Part shown: positions 1-10,942 of the stretch, in pieces
Numbering within the stretch: position 1 is the stretch's first letter
How the letters are laid out: the number at the start of each line of letters is the position of its first letter
Assembly: GCF_013350005.1 (NCBI RefSeq)
Contig: NZ_JABVWW010000001.1
Location: 124,001 to 188,000, forward strand
DNA: 64,000 nt
Source of the DNA: Methylocystis silviterrae
GTDB taxonomy: Bacteria; Pseudomonadota; Alphaproteobacteria; Rhizobiales; Beijerinckiaceae
Reading direction: 5' to 3'
Program-made: the position numbers and the translations under genes
Notes under the pieces: generated by a model
Told to the model about the DNA's origin: nothing
The model's input: only the letters and a program-made list of their open reading frames with translations
Databases searched by the model: none

Positions 1-1
1 T

Positions 2-721
2 TTCTTCGGCATCGGCTTCGAGACGACGATGCCGTCGACGGCGTTGACCGTGCTGCAGGCGGAGCGCGAAGGGATCAAGAATTTTTCGATCTTCTGCAAT
101 CACATCACCATCGTTCCAACGATCAAAGCGATTCTCGACAGCCCGGATCTACGCCTCGACGGATTTCTGGGACCGGGCCATGTGTCCATGGTGATCGGCG
201 ATGCGCCCTATGAATTTATCGCGCGTTACTACAAGAAGCCGATGGTGATCGCGGGATTCGAGCCTCTCGACATTTTGCAGTCGATCTGGATGTTGCTGAG
301 GCAAATCGACGAGGGACGCTGCGAGATCGAAAATCAATATGCGCGCGTCGCGCCAGCAGGGGGCAACGCCGTTGCGCTGCAGGCGGTTGCGCAGGTCTAT
401 GAACTGCGCGAATTCTTCGAATGGCGCGGGCTCGGCTCCATTGATCACTCGGGGGTCAAAGTGCGCGACGCCTATGCGGGCTTTGACGCCGAGCGGAAAT
501 ACGCAGTGCCCAATGCAAGGATCGCCGATCCCAAGGCATGCCAGTGCGGCGAAGTCCTCAAGGGCGTCATCAAGCCCTGGCAATGCAAGGTTTTTGGCCG
601 CGCCTGCACGCCGGAGACGCCGCTCGGCGCGCTGATGGTGTCCTCCGAGGGCGCTTGCGCCGCCTATTACCAATATGGCGGCATAAAGCGGGACCGCGAC
701 GACGAGGCGAGCGCCGCATGA
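2..721 (+). CDS. hypD: Hydrogenase maturation protein HypD, C-terminal part (5' end outside window)
   Basis: HypD is the iron-sulfur scaffold on which HypC and HypE assemble the Fe(CN)2CO group of [NiFe]-hydrogenases in the cytoplasm. The reading frame is open from base 2 and starts mid-protein with the family segment FFGIGFETT, so the gene begins upstream. Visible HypD features include a Cys-containing FCNHITIVPT stretch, GPGHVS, GFEPLDILQ, and the C-terminal Cys cluster (CQCGEVLKG, WQCKVFGRACTP) that carries the 4Fe-4S cluster. About 239 residues are present of a family length near 370-380. The TGA stop overlaps the ATG of hypE (ATGA), which indicates translational coupling in one operon. 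Confidence 0.96.
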   Translation, partial: FFGIGFETTMPSTALTVLQAEREGIKNFSIFCNHITIVPTIKAILDSPDLRLDGFLGPGHVSMVIGDAPYEFIARYYKKPMVIAGFEPLDILQSIWMLLRQIDEGRCEIENQYARVAPAGGNAVALQAVAQVYELREFFEWRGLGSIDHSGVKVRDAYAGFDAERKYAVPNARIADPKACQCGEVLKGVIKPWQCKVFGRACTPETPLGALMVSSEGACAAYYQYGGIKRDRDDEASAA

Positions 722-1785
722 ACATGGTCTCCTTCCCGCCCCGGCGTTCGCGCGGCAAGGTGCATGTGCCGACCGTCACGCTTGCGCATGGCGGCGGCGG
801 CAAGGCGATGAAGGATTTGATCGACGACGTCTTTGTCGCGGCGTTCGACAATCCACTGCTGGCGTCGCTCGACGATTCTGCGCGGATGGATCTCTTGGAC
901 CTCGCCCAATATGGCGACCGGCTGGCCTTCACGACGGATTCGTTCGTCGTCGACCCGTTGGTCTTCCCCGGCGGCGACATCGGCAGGCTTGCGGTCTGCG
1001 GCACAGTTAACGATCTCGCCGTTGGCGGCGCGCTTCCGCTCTATCTCTCTTGCGCAGTCATTATCGAAGAAGGCGTTTCCGTCGATTTTCTCCGCCAAAT
1101 TGCCAAGTCTATGGCGGCGACGGCGCAGGAGGCCGGGGTGAAGATCGTCACCGGCGACACCAAGGTCGTGAACAAGGGCGCCTGCGACCAGATGTTCATC
1201 ACCACGACCGGCGTTGGCGTCGTCGCCGCAGGCGTCGAGCTTGGCGCACATCGCGCGAGACTGGGCGACGCGGTGCTCGTCAACGGGTTACTCGGCGATC
1301 ATGGCGCGGCAATTCTTGGCGCGCGCGGCGATATGGCGTTGCAGTCGCCGATCGAGAGCGATTGCGCGCCGCTGCAGGGTCTTATCGCAAGCCTGCTCAA
1401 TGCGGCGCCGAATATCCGATTCATGCGCGATCCGACGCGCGGCGGCGTGGCGACTGTGCTCAATGAAATCGCCGAAGCCGCACAGGTCGCCATCGAAATT
1501 GACGAGGCCGTTACGCCGCTGCGCGATGAGGTTCGTGGCTTTTGTGAAATTCTCGGCCTCGATCCGCTCTATCTCGCCAATGAAGGCAAGATTGTCGCAA
1601 TTATCCCGCCCGACGAGGCCGAACAGGCGCTCGAGGCCATGCGTGCGCATCCGCTGGGCCGACAGGCGGCCATCATCGGCAGTGTCGTCGCGGGCGAGCC
1701 GGGTCGCGTCACCATGCGCACGATTTTCGGTGGCCGGCGCATCGTCGACATGCTGGTCGGCGAGCAACTACCGCGCATCTGCTAA
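718..1785 (+). CDS. hypE: Hydrogenase maturation protein HypE (carbamoyl dehydratase)
   Basis: HypE dehydrates the carbamoyl group that HypF places on its C-terminal cysteine, forming the thiocyanate that becomes the cyanide ligands of the hydrogenase iron. The 355-residue protein has the PurM-like N-terminal signature (TLAHGGGGKAM), DPLVFPGGDIG, the GDTKVV loop, and ends in the diagnostic PRIC with a terminal cysteine. The start was chosen at 718 because that ATG overlaps the hypD stop; an in-frame ATG two codons later is possible. An upstream extension of the frame to 538 is only readthrough antisense to nothing and overlaps hypD. No hypF is in the window. Confidence 0.97.
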   Translation: MNMVSFPPRRSRGKVHVPTVTLAHGGGGKAMKDLIDDVFVAAFDNPLLASLDDSARMDLLDLAQYGDRLAFTTDSFVVDPLVFPGGDIGRLAVCGTVNDLAVGGALPLYLSCAVIIEEGVSVDFLRQIAKSMAATAQEAGVKIVTGDTKVVNKGACDQMFITTTGVGVVAAGVELGAHRARLGDAVLVNGLLGDHGAAILGARGDMALQSPIESDCAPLQGLIASLLNAAPNIRFMRDPTRGGVATVLNEIAEAAQVAIEIDEAVTPLRDEVRGFCEILGLDPLYLANEGKIVAIIPPDEAEQALEAMRAHPLGRQAAIIGSVVAGEPGRVTMRTIFGGRRIVDMLVGEQLPRIC

Positions 1786-1795
1786 AGGAGCCGAG

Positions 1796-2134
1796 GTGCA
1801 CGAACTCTCGATCGTTTGCAGCATCGTCGAATTGGCGTCGCAGGCCGCGGAAGGGCGTCGCGTGCGCCGGGTGACGCTCGAGATCGGCACATTGTCGGGC
1901 GTCGAGCCGCAGGCCGTCGCCTTCTGTTTTCCTGAAGTCGCCCGAGGCACGCCGGTTGAAGACGCGACGCTGGACATCCGCGAAGTCGACGCCGAGGCGC
2001 GCTGCGACGTCTGCGGCGCGGAATTTCCCACGCCCGACATGCTCTCGGCGTGTCCATGCGGCTCTCGTCAATTTCAGCGCCTGCGCGGCGAAGAGCTGAA
2101 CATCAAGAGCATCGAAGTCGAAGAGGCTGCATAA
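1796..2134 (+). CDS. hypA: Hydrogenase maturation nickel metallochaperone HypA
   Basis: HypA delivers nickel to the hydrogenase large subunit together with HypB. The start is a GTG (GTG CAC GAA CTC) preceded by AAAGGAG at about 1784-1790, which gives the invariant MHELSI N-terminus whose His2 binds nickel. The C-terminal half has the structural zinc site as CDVCG and, farther on, CPCGS. It has 112 residues, the normal family length. The gene lies 10 bp after hypE, and its TAA stop shares one base with the ATG of hypB. Placing hypA and hypB after hypDE differs from the more familiar hypAB-first order. Confidence 0.96.
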   Translation: MHELSIVCSIVELASQAAEGRRVRRVTLEIGTLSGVEPQAVAFCFPEVARGTPVEDATLDIREVDAEARCDVCGAEFPTPDMLSACPCGSRQFQRLRGEELNIKSIEVEEAA

Positions 2135-3075
2135 TGTGCACGAGCTGTGGCTGCCAAGGGCAGGGGACTACGACGACCAATCTGCAGACCGGCGCGCGCG
2201 CGGAGATCGCGGCGCTGCCCGAGCATGATTCGTTCGGCGATGGCCATTCGCATGGGGACCATGGCCACGGTCATCTTCATGGCGAACATCAACATGCTCA
2301 TGATCATCATCACGGGCGCGAGCATGGCCATGCGCATGGGCATGATCACAGCCACGCGCATTCGCACGATCACGGCGATCACGATCACGCTCACGAGGAT
2401 TCCCACCGGCGCCTCGAATTGGAGACGCGCATTCTCGCGAAGAACGACGCGATCGCCGCCAAATGTCGCGCCTGGCTCGCGGGTCGCGAAATTGTGGCGC
2501 TCAATCTCGTCAGCTCGCCCGGCGCGGGAAAGACGACGCTGCTCGAGCGCGCCATCGCCGACCTCTCAGGCGAACTGCCGCTGTTCGTCATCGAGGGCGA
2601 TCAGGCGACGTCGAATGACGGCGAACGCATTCGCGCGGCGGGCGCGCCGGTGGTTCAGGTCAACACCGGCACCGGATGCCATCTCGATGCGGAAATGATC
2701 GCGCGCGCGCTTTCCGAACTCAAGCCGAGCGTCGCTTCGCTCGTCTTCATCGAAAACGTCGGCAATCTCGTCTGTCCGGCGCTTTTCGATCTCGGCGAAC
2801 ACGCCAAGGCGGTCATCTTCTCGACGACGGAAGGCGAAGACAAGCCGCTCAAATATCCGCATATGTTCAGCGCCGCGAAGCTCGTCATCTTCAACAAGAT
2901 TGATCTTCTGCCGCATCTAGATTTTTCGATGGAGCGGGCGCGGGAGAATATTCTCCGCGTCAATCCGGGTGCTGAAATCATTGAAGTCTCGACGAAGACC
3001 GGCGCGGGCATGCAGACGCTTTATGACTGGGTTCGTGCACAACGTAAGGCTGCCGGACAGTTGGACGTCATCTGA
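2134..3075 (+). CDS. hypB: Hydrogenase nickel-incorporation GTPase HypB, His-rich
   Basis: HypB is a SIMIBI GTPase that drives nickel insertion into the hydrogenase large subunit. The 313-residue protein opens with the high-affinity nickel motif MCTSCGC, followed by a long His-rich stretch (roughly residues 35-90, bases 2233-2400) of HGH/HDH type, and then the GTPase core with P-loop SSPGAGKTTLLE, EGDQATSNDGERI, GTGCHLD, ENVGNLVCPA and NKIDLLPH. The His-rich segment is of the kind known from rhizobial HypB proteins that store nickel. The start overlaps the hypA stop. It is the last hyp gene before a convergent unrelated gene. Confidence 0.97.
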   Translation: MCTSCGCQGQGTTTTNLQTGARAEIAALPEHDSFGDGHSHGDHGHGHLHGEHQHAHDHHHGREHGHAHGHDHSHAHSHDHGDHDHAHEDSHRRLELETRILAKNDAIAAKCRAWLAGREIVALNLVSSPGAGKTTLLERAIADLSGELPLFVIEGDQATSNDGERIRAAGAPVVQVNTGTGCHLDAEMIARALSELKPSVASLVFIENVGNLVCPALFDLGEHAKAVIFSTTEGEDKPLKYPHMFSAAKLVIFNKIDLLPHLDFSMERARENILRVNPGAEIIEVSTKTGAGMQTLYDWVRAQRKAAGQLDVI

Positions 3076-3096
3076 CGCTCGACGCGAGAAAAACGT

Positions 3097-3912
3097 CTAC
3101 TTCGGTCGCGGAATTGCCAGCCCTGCCTTCTTCAGAACTTTACGCTTATAAATAGTATAGGTATCATCATTTCTAAGACTATGTGGTGATTGTTCCATTA
3201 CGTTGACTGTGGATTCTCTTTGCGTCCTCAAGCCTAGAAAGCTCACTGCAAAGAAAGGGCTATCTGGGCTTCTGTCGCCTTGATTACATCCCGCGGCAGA
3301 ATTACTTTTTCTCCAATCCTGCGGGCGATATACATCAACATCGACGATATGATCCATTCTGTCGAACTCCGGCGAACGAAGCAAAGAAAACGATCGTACA
3401 GGCAGTTCGGCGTCTATCACAATTCTTATTCGAAAAATGAAGTACGTAATAGCGCATCTCTCGGTCGTCGAAGGTAATTCTTTTGCTCGATCATATGTTT
3501 CTATATCTTTGAAGACGCAATATTTGGTATCTTCTCCGATGGCGATGTACGCCAAATCCTTCGAATTCGCCGCGTCTTTGACTGAGACGACGTTGTTCTT
3601 GAGGGTGAACTTGATGTCCGCAAATTTGGTCGCGTGCGACGAAGTTCCCGGCGGCCCGGAAAATCGGTTGAGAATCTGGTAATCCGAACTGCACTCGTAG
3701 GAGCCGGGGGCATCGCCTCTGTAGTTTTCCGCCGCTTCAGCCGGAGCGGCGCTTGCGACAAGCATTGCGGAAAAAACAAGCGCGCCGAGGATCCGCCGCG
3801 CGGCCGCCACGAAACATGAATTGCGCGAACCCGTGTCCGCCACGTCGGAGAAGAAAAAAAATCTCAAGACAAAAACCTTCCCGCAATTGGCCGCTAAACG
3901 GGGCAGGCTCAC
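3097..3912 (-). CDS. Uncharacterised exported protein, AT-richer than neighbours
   Basis: Family not recognised. The open frame gives 271 residues from a GTG at 3912, without a convincing ribosome binding site. A hydrophobic segment (about residues 40-60, RILGALVFSAMLVASAAPAEA) followed by Ala-X-Ala looks like a Sec signal peptide, so the true start may lie nearer to it; a GTG in front of AAARRILG is one candidate. The mature part contains Y-E-C, VVSVKDAANSK and KYCVFKD, with several cysteines that could form disulfides. Bases 3120-3650 are visibly AT-richer than flanking DNA, which suggests transfer. It is convergent with hypB and unrelated to it. The small exported protein at 22625-22984 has a vaguely similar layout (see findings). 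Confidence 0.6.
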   Translation of the reverse strand: MSLPRLAANCGKVFVLRFFFFSDVADTGSRNSCFVAAARRILGALVFSAMLVASAAPAEAAENYRGDAPGSYECSSDYQILNRFSGPPGTSSHATKFADIKFTLKNNVVSVKDAANSKDLAYIAIGEDTKYCVFKDIETYDRAKELPSTTERCAITYFIFRIRIVIDAELPVRSFSLLRSPEFDRMDHIVDVDVYRPQDWRKSNSAAGCNQGDRSPDSPFFAVSFLGLRTQRESTVNVMEQSPHSLRNDDTYTIYKRKVLKKAGLAIPRPK

Positions 3913-4014
3913 ATCCGCCGGTCAGCAGCGTAGCAAATTTTGCTTCGGATGCAATGAAGCGGCGCTCGCCTCATTGAGGATGGGAAGCCTTGGACACTGG
4001 TAAAGGAGTTCTTC

Positions 4015-4896
4015 CTAAATCGCTGCTTCCTTGACGTCGACGCTGACATCCAAATCTTGATCGCCGGCGCCGATAATCACCCCGTCGATCGGCGAAACAT
4101 CCGCATAGTCGCGTCCGATGGCGATGGCGATATGGTCGTTCCCAACGACGATCGCGTTCGTCGGATCAAGGTCGAAGAAGCCAAATTCCGGCCCGCACCA
4201 GACAGACACCCACGCATGGGTTGAATCGGCGCCTTCCAGCCGCGCCTGGCCTGGCGCCGCGAAAGTTCGAAGATAGCCGCTGACATAGGACGCCGCCAGG
4301 CCAAGCCCGCGTAAAGCCGCGATCATGATATGCGCGAAATCCTGGCAGACGCCGCGACGGCGTTCGAACGCCTGGGCGATCGGCGTCGCGATATGCGTCG
4401 CATCCGGATCGTAGGCGAAGTCGGCGTGGATGCGCTGCGTTAGTTCGATTGCGCCTTCGAGAATGGGTCGACCCGGCGAAAAGCTTTTGCGCGCATAATG
4501 CGTCGCTGCGTCGAACAGCGGCGCAAAGCGGCTTGCATAAATGTAATGGGCGGGAGAGGAGGCTGCGAGCGAGTCGGACGCGTAAGCGGCGTTCCTCACG
4601 ATTTCCCATGCCGGCGTCAGCGCCGGCGCAGGCGGGGGCGCCCGTTCGACCGCGACGCGCGCAGCAAGGGCGATTTGCAGTCTCGTATGAGGCTTGAGAA
4701 TGCGCGCTTCGCAGATCCGGTTGCCGTGAAAGTCGATTCTTTCATGGAGGATTTCGGCTGATGGCGACAGCTCAATTCGGTGGGACAGCACGGTTTGGCC
4801 GCGATCGTTTCGCGGGATCAGGCGCATGGCGCAGCGCGCCGAGGCGACCGGCGCGTCATATTTGTAGATCGTGCGATGGGCGATATCGTAAATCAC
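4015..4896 (-). CDS. Transglutaminase-like cysteine protease-fold protein
   Basis: A 293-residue member of the bacterial transglutaminase-like family: an N-terminal beta-rich domain ([17 protein letters not shown]), then a transglutaminase core. The catalytic triad is visible as Cys in RRGVCQDFAH (about residue 160), His in STHAWVSVW (about 208) and Asp in FFDLDPTN (about 224). Members act as amidases or peptidases, or possibly acyltransferases; the substrate here is unknown. No signal peptide is seen, so a cytoplasmic site is likely. It is the last gene of a three-gene minus-strand operon, and its ATG overlaps the end of the ATP-grasp gene by 4 bases. Confidence 0.9.
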   Translation of the reverse strand: MIYDIAHRTIYKYDAPVASARCAMRLIPRNDRGQTVLSHRIELSPSAEILHERIDFHGNRICEARILKPHTRLQIALAARVAVERAPPPAPALTPAWEIVRNAAYASDSLAASSPAHYIYASRFAPLFDAATHYARKSFSPGRPILEGAIELTQRIHADFAYDPDATHIATPIAQAFERRRGVCQDFAHIMIAALRGLGLAASYVSGYLRTFAAPGQARLEGADSTHAWVSVWCGPEFGFFDLDPTNAIVVGNDHIAIAIGRDYADVSPIDGVIIGAGDQDLDVSVDVKEAAI

Positions 4897-7406
4897 GCGA
4901 TCCGTGACGGCTGAGAGTTTGCTGCGCCATCGGCGTCATGCGTGAAATAGCGTTCGGCGATTTTGTCGGCGAGAGACATCAGGCGCTGCTCAAACGCAAA
5001 AATGGTCGCGGCGTCCAGGCGGCGCGCATCCTCCGACTCGAGCTCGGCGCGCAGCTTGACGGAGAGTCGCCGCGGCGGCTCCATGACTCCATCGTCGCGC
5101 AGATTCGGCAGCGCCGCGAGATGTTCGTCGATACGCATCGCCTGGAAGAGGACGGATCGCGGATTGAACGGGTCGAGCATGGCCATGTCGAGGACGGGCG
5201 CCAGAGCGGCTCCGGCGATGTAGCGTGAGCGATAGGTGATCTGCGAATCGAGCAGATCGAGCAAAGCGTCCAACGTCTCGACCGTCGCGTCGTCGCCGGC
5301 GAACTGTCGGGCAAATCGGCAGGTCCCGATGGCGCGTTCGATTCTGCGCCCGAGATCGATAAAACTCCAGCCGGCGACGCGGTTGAAATTTTCGTCGATC
5401 AGTCCGGACAAAGCCGCCAGCGTATGGAGCGAACGCTCCACGATCTCCAGCGCTTCGGGCTCCGTGATGGGGCGGGCGCCCGCGTCCGTCAGACGCGTCT
5501 CGATGCGCCCGATGAGTTGCCAGACATCTTGGGACAAACGCTCGCGCACGATCGAGGCTGCGCGTCTTGCATAGCGCATGACAGAGAGCGCTGAACCGTA
5601 ATTGTCGGCGCCTGCGGCCGCCACCCATGCGATCTGCGTCGGGTCCATGTCCGGCATGTCTTCGGGCGCGGCGCCCCAGGCGATCAGCAGTCGCGCAAGC
5701 CGTTCGATCGATTGGCGCCCTTGAAGATCGATGTGCTGGAGTTCGCCCAGCCGCGCCCCGAGCGACCGCACGACGCGCAATGTCGCTTCGGCGCGCTCGA
5801 GATAGCGTCCCATCCAGAAAAGATTATCGGCGGCGCGGCTCGGCAGATTGCCGAGCGCGCGCACGATCGGCGGATCCTCGTCGGAAGGCAAGAGCGTCGA
5901 CCATTCGATCGGACGGCTCGTCAACACCCAGACGTCGCTCGATTGCGCGCCGGCGTCCATCGACACGGCGCGCGCGTCGAGCCGGTTGGAGATGCGACAG
6001 AAGCCGCCGGGCATCACCGTCCAACCGTCAGCCGTCGCGGCGGCGAACACGCGCAAGGCGAAAGGTCTCGGCGTCAGTCTACCGTCGGCCCAGGCTGGCG
6101 TCGTGGAGAGATTGACAGGTTCCTGAGCGACATAGTCGACGCCGCGCTGATTTATAGCGTCGATCAGCCGCGCGCGCTCCTCGCTGGAGAGCGCATGACC
6201 GAGCGCCTCACGACGTTCGCCAAATCCCGGGAGCCTGTCGCTGAACGCTCCGCTGATCGCGTAGTCGCTCAATGCCTGGACAACTTGATCGCGTTCGCTT
6301 TCGCGTCCACACCACCACGTCGCGACATTGGGAAGTTTGAGGCTCTCGCCGAGCAGGCGTTGCGACAGCTCCGGCAGGAAACTCATCAGCGCGCGCGATT
6401 CGATGAGACCGGCGCCGGGCATGTTCGCGACGACAACGGCGCCGCGACGGATGGCCTCGAACATCCCGGCGACGCCCAGACGCGACGCGGCGTTCTGCTC
6501 CAGCGGGTCGCACCAGTCAGCGTCGACGCGACGCCAAATCGCATCGGCGCGCTTCAAGCCGGCGATGGTGCGCACATGCAGCTTGCCATCGCTCATGACG
6601 AGATCTTCGCCTTCGACCAGCGTAAGGCCGAGATAGCGGGCGAGATTCACCTGTTCGGAATAGGTCTCGCTCCAAGGGCCAGGCGTCAGCAGGCAGATGC
6701 GCGGATCAACGCGTTGCGCCGCGCCGGAAATGCTCGCACGGAATTCTCGGAAAAACGGCGCGAGGCGCTCGACGTTCATGTCTCGATAGAGACTCGGCAG
6801 CGCGCGCGACAGGATCATCCGATTTTCTAAGGCGTAACCAGCTCCCGAAGGCGCCTGCGCGCGATCGCCGAGCACCCGCCAGGCGCCATCGGGCCCGCGC
6901 CCGATATCGGCGGCGTAAAAGCGCAGCCAACGTCCGCCGGGCGGCGCGACTCCGCACATCGGTCGTATGAAGTCCGGCGATCCCGTGATGGCCGCGGCCG
7001 GCAGGGCGCCCTCAGCGACAAGCCGCGCCTCGCCGTAAACGTCATGCAGGATCTGATCGAGAAGTTCGGCGCGCTGTGCGACGCCAGTCGCAATATCGCG
7101 CCATTCTGATTCCGGGATCAGAAGCGGCAAACGCCCTAACGGCCAACTGCGCTCCTTGGTTTCTCCGTGAACCCGGTAGGAAATCCCCATGTCGTCGATG
7201 CGGCGGCCGGCCGCGGCGAAGCGTTGCTCGAGGCCGGTATCGCCGAATGCGGCAAGCGATTCGAGGAACTGGAGCCAGTGCGCACGCGGCCGTCCATCGG
7301 GGTCGAGAAGCTCATCCGGCGCGTCGCGCATCGGCGCATATTGAGCGATCCAGGCGGCAACGCACTGCGACGCCTTGTCCGTTTCAATGGGGCGCTCAGC
7401 GGACAA
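4893..7406 (-). CDS. Circularly permuted ATP-grasp / alpha-E domain fusion protein
   Basis: The 837-residue protein joins a circularly permuted ATP-grasp domain (roughly residues 60-480; segments such as [32 protein letters not shown] and [10 protein letters not shown]) to a C-terminal alpha-E helical domain (from about 520, starting [15 protein letters not shown]). In many bacteria these are two adjacent genes; here they are fused. ATP-grasp enzymes ligate a carboxylate to an amine through an acyl-phosphate, so peptide or amide bond formation is expected, but the substrate is unknown. The gene overlaps both neighbours in the operon (11 bases upstream, 4 downstream), which suggests fixed stoichiometry. 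Confidence 0.92.
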   Translation of the reverse strand: MSAERPIETDKASQCVAAWIAQYAPMRDAPDELLDPDGRPRAHWLQFLESLAAFGDTGLEQRFAAAGRRIDDMGISYRVHGETKERSWPLGRLPLLIPESEWRDIATGVAQRAELLDQILHDVYGEARLVAEGALPAAAITGSPDFIRPMCGVAPPGGRWLRFYAADIGRGPDGAWRVLGDRAQAPSGAGYALENRMILSRALPSLYRDMNVERLAPFFREFRASISGAAQRVDPRICLLTPGPWSETYSEQVNLARYLGLTLVEGEDLVMSDGKLHVRTIAGLKRADAIWRRVDADWCDPLEQNAASRLGVAGMFEAIRRGAVVVANMPGAGLIESRALMSFLPELSQRLLGESLKLPNVATWWCGRESERDQVVQALSDYAISGAFSDRLPGFGERREALGHALSSEERARLIDAINQRGVDYVAQEPVNLSTTPAWADGRLTPRPFALRVFAAATADGWTVMPGGFCRISNRLDARAVSMDAGAQSSDVWVLTSRPIEWSTLLPSDEDPPIVRALGNLPSRAADNLFWMGRYLERAEATLRVVRSLGARLGELQHIDLQGRQSIERLARLLIAWGAAPEDMPDMDPTQIAWVAAAGADNYGSALSVMRYARRAASIVRERLSQDVWQLIGRIETRLTDAGARPITEPEALEIVERSLHTLAALSGLIDENFNRVAGWSFIDLGRRIERAIGTCRFARQFAGDDATVETLDALLDLLDSQITYRSRYIAGAALAPVLDMAMLDPFNPRSVLFQAMRIDEHLAALPNLRDDGVMEPPRRLSVKLRAELESEDARRLDAATIFAFEQRLMSLADKIAERYFTHDADGAANSQPSRIA

Positions 7407-10400
7407 TGCTCCTCCGAAGATCCAGCGTCAGCGGAAACTCTTGGCCCGGCTCCTCGCGCGGCGGATCGACAGGCCCGGGCGTGTGCCCATGATCCTGAAA
7501 TCGCGCCAAGCGCCGCGCTTCGGCTTCGTTACTGTTGACGGGGAAGGCGTCGTAATTGCGGCCCCCGGGGTGCGTCGCGTGATACACGCAGCCGCCCAGT
7601 GAACGCCTGCTCCAGCAGTCGATGACGTCGAAGGTCAGTGGCGCATGGACCGGCAGCGTCGGATGCAGGCCCGACGGCGGTTGCCAGGCCTTGAAGCGCA
7701 CGCCCGCCACCGCCTCGCCGGGGACTCCGGTGCTGGTCATCGGCACGCGGCGTCCGTTGCAGGCGATGATGTGTCGGCCCGGAACGAGACCCTTCGCTTT
7801 GACCTGCAGGCGTTCGAGCGACGAATCGACATAGCGCACCGTACTGCCATTCGCGCCTTCCTCGCCCATCACATGCCAGGGCTCAAGCGCGCCGCGGATT
7901 TCCAAATGAACGCCGCCGTGCTCGACGCTTCCGGCGAGCGGGAAGCGGAATTCCCGCTGCGCCTCGAACCATTCCGCTTCGAAGCCGTAGCCGGCGCGGC
8001 GCAGATCATCGACAACGCCGAGGAAGTCCTGCCAGACGAAATGCGGCAGCATGAATTTGTCGTGCAGCGCCGTTCCCCAGCGCACCAGGTCTCCGTGCTG
8101 CGGCTCCCGCCAGAACCAAGCGACGAGCGCGCGAAGCAACAATTGCTGCGCGAGACTCATTCGCGCGTCGGGAGGCATTTCGAACGCGCGGAATTCGACG
8201 AGCCCGAGACGCCCGGTCGGTCCGTCGGGCGAATAGAGCTTGTCGATACAGATTTCGGCGCGATGGGTGTTGCCGCCGACATCGACCAGCAGATTGCGGA
8301 ACAACCGATCGACGAGCCACGGCGGCACATAGCCTTCGCCAGGAGACGGCACCTGCGCCAGTGCGATTTCCAGCTCATAAAGAGAATCGTGCCGCGCCTC
8401 GTCAACGCGCGGCGACTGGCTGGTGGGACCGATGAACAGTCCGGAGAACAGATAGGATAGCGAGGGATGCCGCTGCCAATAAAGCACAAGGCTCTTCAAC
8501 AGGTCTGGCCGGCGCAGGAAGGGCGAGTCGGCTGGCGTTTTGCCCCCAAGCACGACATGATTGCCGCCGCCCGAGCCGATCTGCCGTCCGTCGATCATGA
8601 ATTTGGCGGTCGTCAACCGCGCCCGCCGCGCGTCCTCATAGAGCGCGGTCGTCGTTTCGACGGCCTCCCGCCATGTGGCGGCCGGGTGAATATTGACCTC
8701 GATGACGCCAGGATCAGGCGTCACCTTGATCACTTCGAGGCGCGGATCGTCGGGCGGCGGATAGCCTTCGATGTAGAGCGGCAGCCCGGTCGCTTTGGCG
8801 CTCTCTTCCACCGCCTCGAGCAGTTCGAGATAATCCTCGAGCGTTTCAACCGGCGGCATGAACACGCAGAGATTGCCGTCGCGCGGTTCGATGGTGAAGG
8901 CAGTGCGCACGGCCCCTTCGACAATGGACTGTTCGTGCACGTCCTGGCGCGCGTGACCGCCGGACGTCGCCCCGCCGCCTTGAATGCGGCGAAAATGTCC
9001 GGGTTCCGGCAGCGGCTCGCGAGGCGCGAAGGGATCCTGCGGATAGATGAACGGATATTCGCCTTCGGGGAGCTTGGGCAAGGATGCAACCGGGAGCCGC
9101 AGTCCAATAGGCGAATCGCCCGGCGCCAAGAACAGCTTTCCTCGACGCAGCGTCCACTTCTCCGAGGTCCAGCGCGACTGGGACTCGGCGCGCGCGTTCC
9201 AGCGCTGAATCGGCAGGACGAAACCCGTCGGCTTGCTCAGGCCGCGCTCGAACACCCGCATCATGCGCGAGCGTTCCTCCGCATCGTCGATCTTGGGATC
9301 AGAGGGATCGACATTGATCGGGAGGACGCTCTCCTTGACCATCCAATGCGCGGGATCTTCATAGGCCGGCAAAGCATGTTCGGCGCCCACCCCGAGACGC
9401 TCGGCCAGATCCTGCACAAAGACTTCCGCTGCTGCCGTGGTCGCGCCTTTCGGCTCGGCGATATCGGCGATCAGTTGCGGCTGCGACCAAATCGGCTTGC
9501 CGTCCCGGCGCCAGTAAAGCCCGAAGGCCCAGCGCGGCAGGCTTTCGCCCGGATACCATTTGCCCTGGCCGTAATGCAGAAACCCGTTTGGCGCAAAGCG
9601 CTCGCGCAGCCGGCGTATAAGGTCGTCGGCTCGGGCGCGCTTGGTGGGGCCGGTCGCCGCCGTGTTCCACTCGGGGGACTCGAAGTCGTCGATCGAAACG
9701 AATGTCGGCTCGCCGCCCATGGTGAGGCGAACGTCAAGCGCCTCAAGATCGGCGTCGACCTTCTCACCTAGCTCATCGAGCCGGCGCCATGCGTCGTCCG
9801 AAAAAGGCGCTGTGATGCGTGGCGCCTCATTGATGCGGTCGACGCGCATCTCGAAACCGAATTCGACCTGGGCGGGCTCTACGAGGCCCGACAGAGGCGC
9901 GGCGGAGCGATAGTGCGGCGCGCTGCATAGCGGCAGATGACCTTCGCCACAGAACAGTCCCGACGTCGCGTCGAGACCGATCCAACCAGCGCCGGGCAGA
10001 AAAACTTCCGCCCAAGCGTGCAGATCTGTGAAGTCGTGATCAGTTCCCTTCGGGCCTTCAATCGGATCGACATCGGCCTTTAACTGGATGAGGTAGCCGG
10101 AGACGAAACGCGCCGCGAGACCGAGCTTGCGCAAGATCTGCACGAGAAGCCAAGCGGAATCGCGGCACGAACCCGATCCCAGCGCGAGAGTCTCTTCCGG
10201 CGCCTGCACGCCAGGCTCCATCCGGATGACGTAGCAAATATCGCGGTGCAGCCGCGCGTTGAGTTCGACGAGAAAATCAATTGTCCGCGTCTTTTGCCGC
10301 GGAAGGCTTCGGACAAAGCCTTCCGTCAATGACCCCACGTCCTCGGGTTCCAGATAGGCGGCGAGTTCAATTTTCTGTTCGTCCGGATAAGCGAACGAAA

Positions 10401-10704
10401 ATTCTTCGGCATAAGGCTCGATGAAGAAATCGAATGGATTATAGACGGCGAGATCCGCCAGCAGGTCGACCTCAATCTTGAATTCGCTCGCGCTATCGGG
10501 GAACACCAGACGCGCCAGCCAATTGCCGTGGGGGTCCTGCTGCCAGTTTATGAAATTTTCCGAAGGCGCGATCTTGAGCGAGTAGCTCAAGATTTTCGTG
10601 CGGCAATGCGGAGCCGGGCGCAGACGGACGATCTGCGGACCGAGCGCGACCGGGCGGTCATATTTGTAGTGGGTGATATGGTGAAGCGCGATCTGGATCG
10701 ACAC
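7396..10704 (-). CDS. Transglutaminase-like / DUF2126 fusion protein
   Basis: A 1102-residue protein with an N-terminal transglutaminase-like module (Cys in [10 protein letters not shown] about residue 180, His in LHAWAEVF, Asp in GLDATSGLF) followed by the very long DUF2126 region (from about residue 320 to the end). DUF2126 sequences are reported to contain an amidoligase-like core related to COOH-NH2 ligases; I recall this from comparative genomics and cannot test it here. Segments such as [19 protein letters not shown] and GGNHVVLGG are typical. It is the promoter-proximal gene of the minus-strand operon and is divergent from the metallopeptidase at 11000. Length is normal for the family. 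Confidence 0.93.
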   Translation of the reverse strand: MSIQIALHHITHYKYDRPVALGPQIVRLRPAPHCRTKILSYSLKIAPSENFINWQQDPHGNWLARLVFPDSASEFKIEVDLLADLAVYNPFDFFIEPYAEEFSFAYPDEQKIELAAYLEPEDVGSLTEGFVRSLPRQKTRTIDFLVELNARLHRDICYVIRMEPGVQAPEETLALGSGSCRDSAWLLVQILRKLGLAARFVSGYLIQLKADVDPIEGPKGTDHDFTDLHAWAEVFLPGAGWIGLDATSGLFCGEGHLPLCSAPHYRSAAPLSGLVEPAQVEFGFEMRVDRINEAPRITAPFSDDAWRRLDELGEKVDADLEALDVRLTMGGEPTFVSIDDFESPEWNTAATGPTKRARADDLIRRLRERFAPNGFLHYGQGKWYPGESLPRWAFGLYWRRDGKPIWSQPQLIADIAEPKGATTAAAEVFVQDLAERLGVGAEHALPAYEDPAHWMVKESVLPINVDPSDPKIDDAEERSRMMRVFERGLSKPTGFVLPIQRWNARAESQSRWTSEKWTLRRGKLFLAPGDSPIGLRLPVASLPKLPEGEYPFIYPQDPFAPREPLPEPGHFRRIQGGGATSGGHARQDVHEQSIVEGAVRTAFTIEPRDGNLCVFMPPVETLEDYLELLEAVEESAKATGLPLYIEGYPPPDDPRLEVIKVTPDPGVIEVNIHPAATWREAVETTTALYEDARRARLTTAKFMIDGRQIGSGGGNHVVLGGKTPADSPFLRRPDLLKSLVLYWQRHPSLSYLFSGLFIGPTSQSPRVDEARHDSLYELEIALAQVPSPGEGYVPPWLVDRLFRNLLVDVGGNTHRAEICIDKLYSPDGPTGRLGLVEFRAFEMPPDARMSLAQQLLLRALVAWFWREPQHGDLVRWGTALHDKFMLPHFVWQDFLGVVDDLRRAGYGFEAEWFEAQREFRFPLAGSVEHGGVHLEIRGALEPWHVMGEEGANGSTVRYVDSSLERLQVKAKGLVPGRHIIACNGRRVPMTSTGVPGEAVAGVRFKAWQPPSGLHPTLPVHAPLTFDVIDCWSRRSLGGCVYHATHPGGRNYDAFPVNSNEAEARRLARFQDHGHTPGPVDPPREEPGQEFPLTLDLRRSIVR

Positions 10705-10942
10705 GTTAATCAGCGTCTCATTTCAGCGCCATTCGCTCACGAATTGGCGCAGGGCCACTGCCGGGAGTTTAGCGGGGCCGCGCCGCGCAGTGTCAATCTG
10801 AAGAGCCGCCAAAATGGCGGCTTTGTCCGAAATTGCGGCAATAAGCCTAGCGGGTGAATACGGGCTGCGCATTCAACTGGCGCCGGTATAGGATGCTCCG
10901 GAAGACCGAGGCTCCCGAGCGACCACCGCTCTGTCTCGACCA

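Noticed and set aside
2233-2400. His-rich repeat region of hypB as a tandem DNA repeat or CRISPR-like array
   Set aside because: Units are irregular CAT/CAC/GAT codons encoding a nickel-binding stretch; there are no spacers. No CRISPR array was seen anywhere in the window.
2074-2406. Minus-strand frame that looks like a Met/Val/Ile-rich membrane peptide
   Set aside because: It is the complement of the His-rich CAT/CAC repeats of hypB, which read as ATG/GTG on the other strand; a composition artefact.
5712-6830. 372-codon plus-strand frame
   Set aside because: Antisense to the ATP-grasp/alpha-E gene, with no protein family resemblance.
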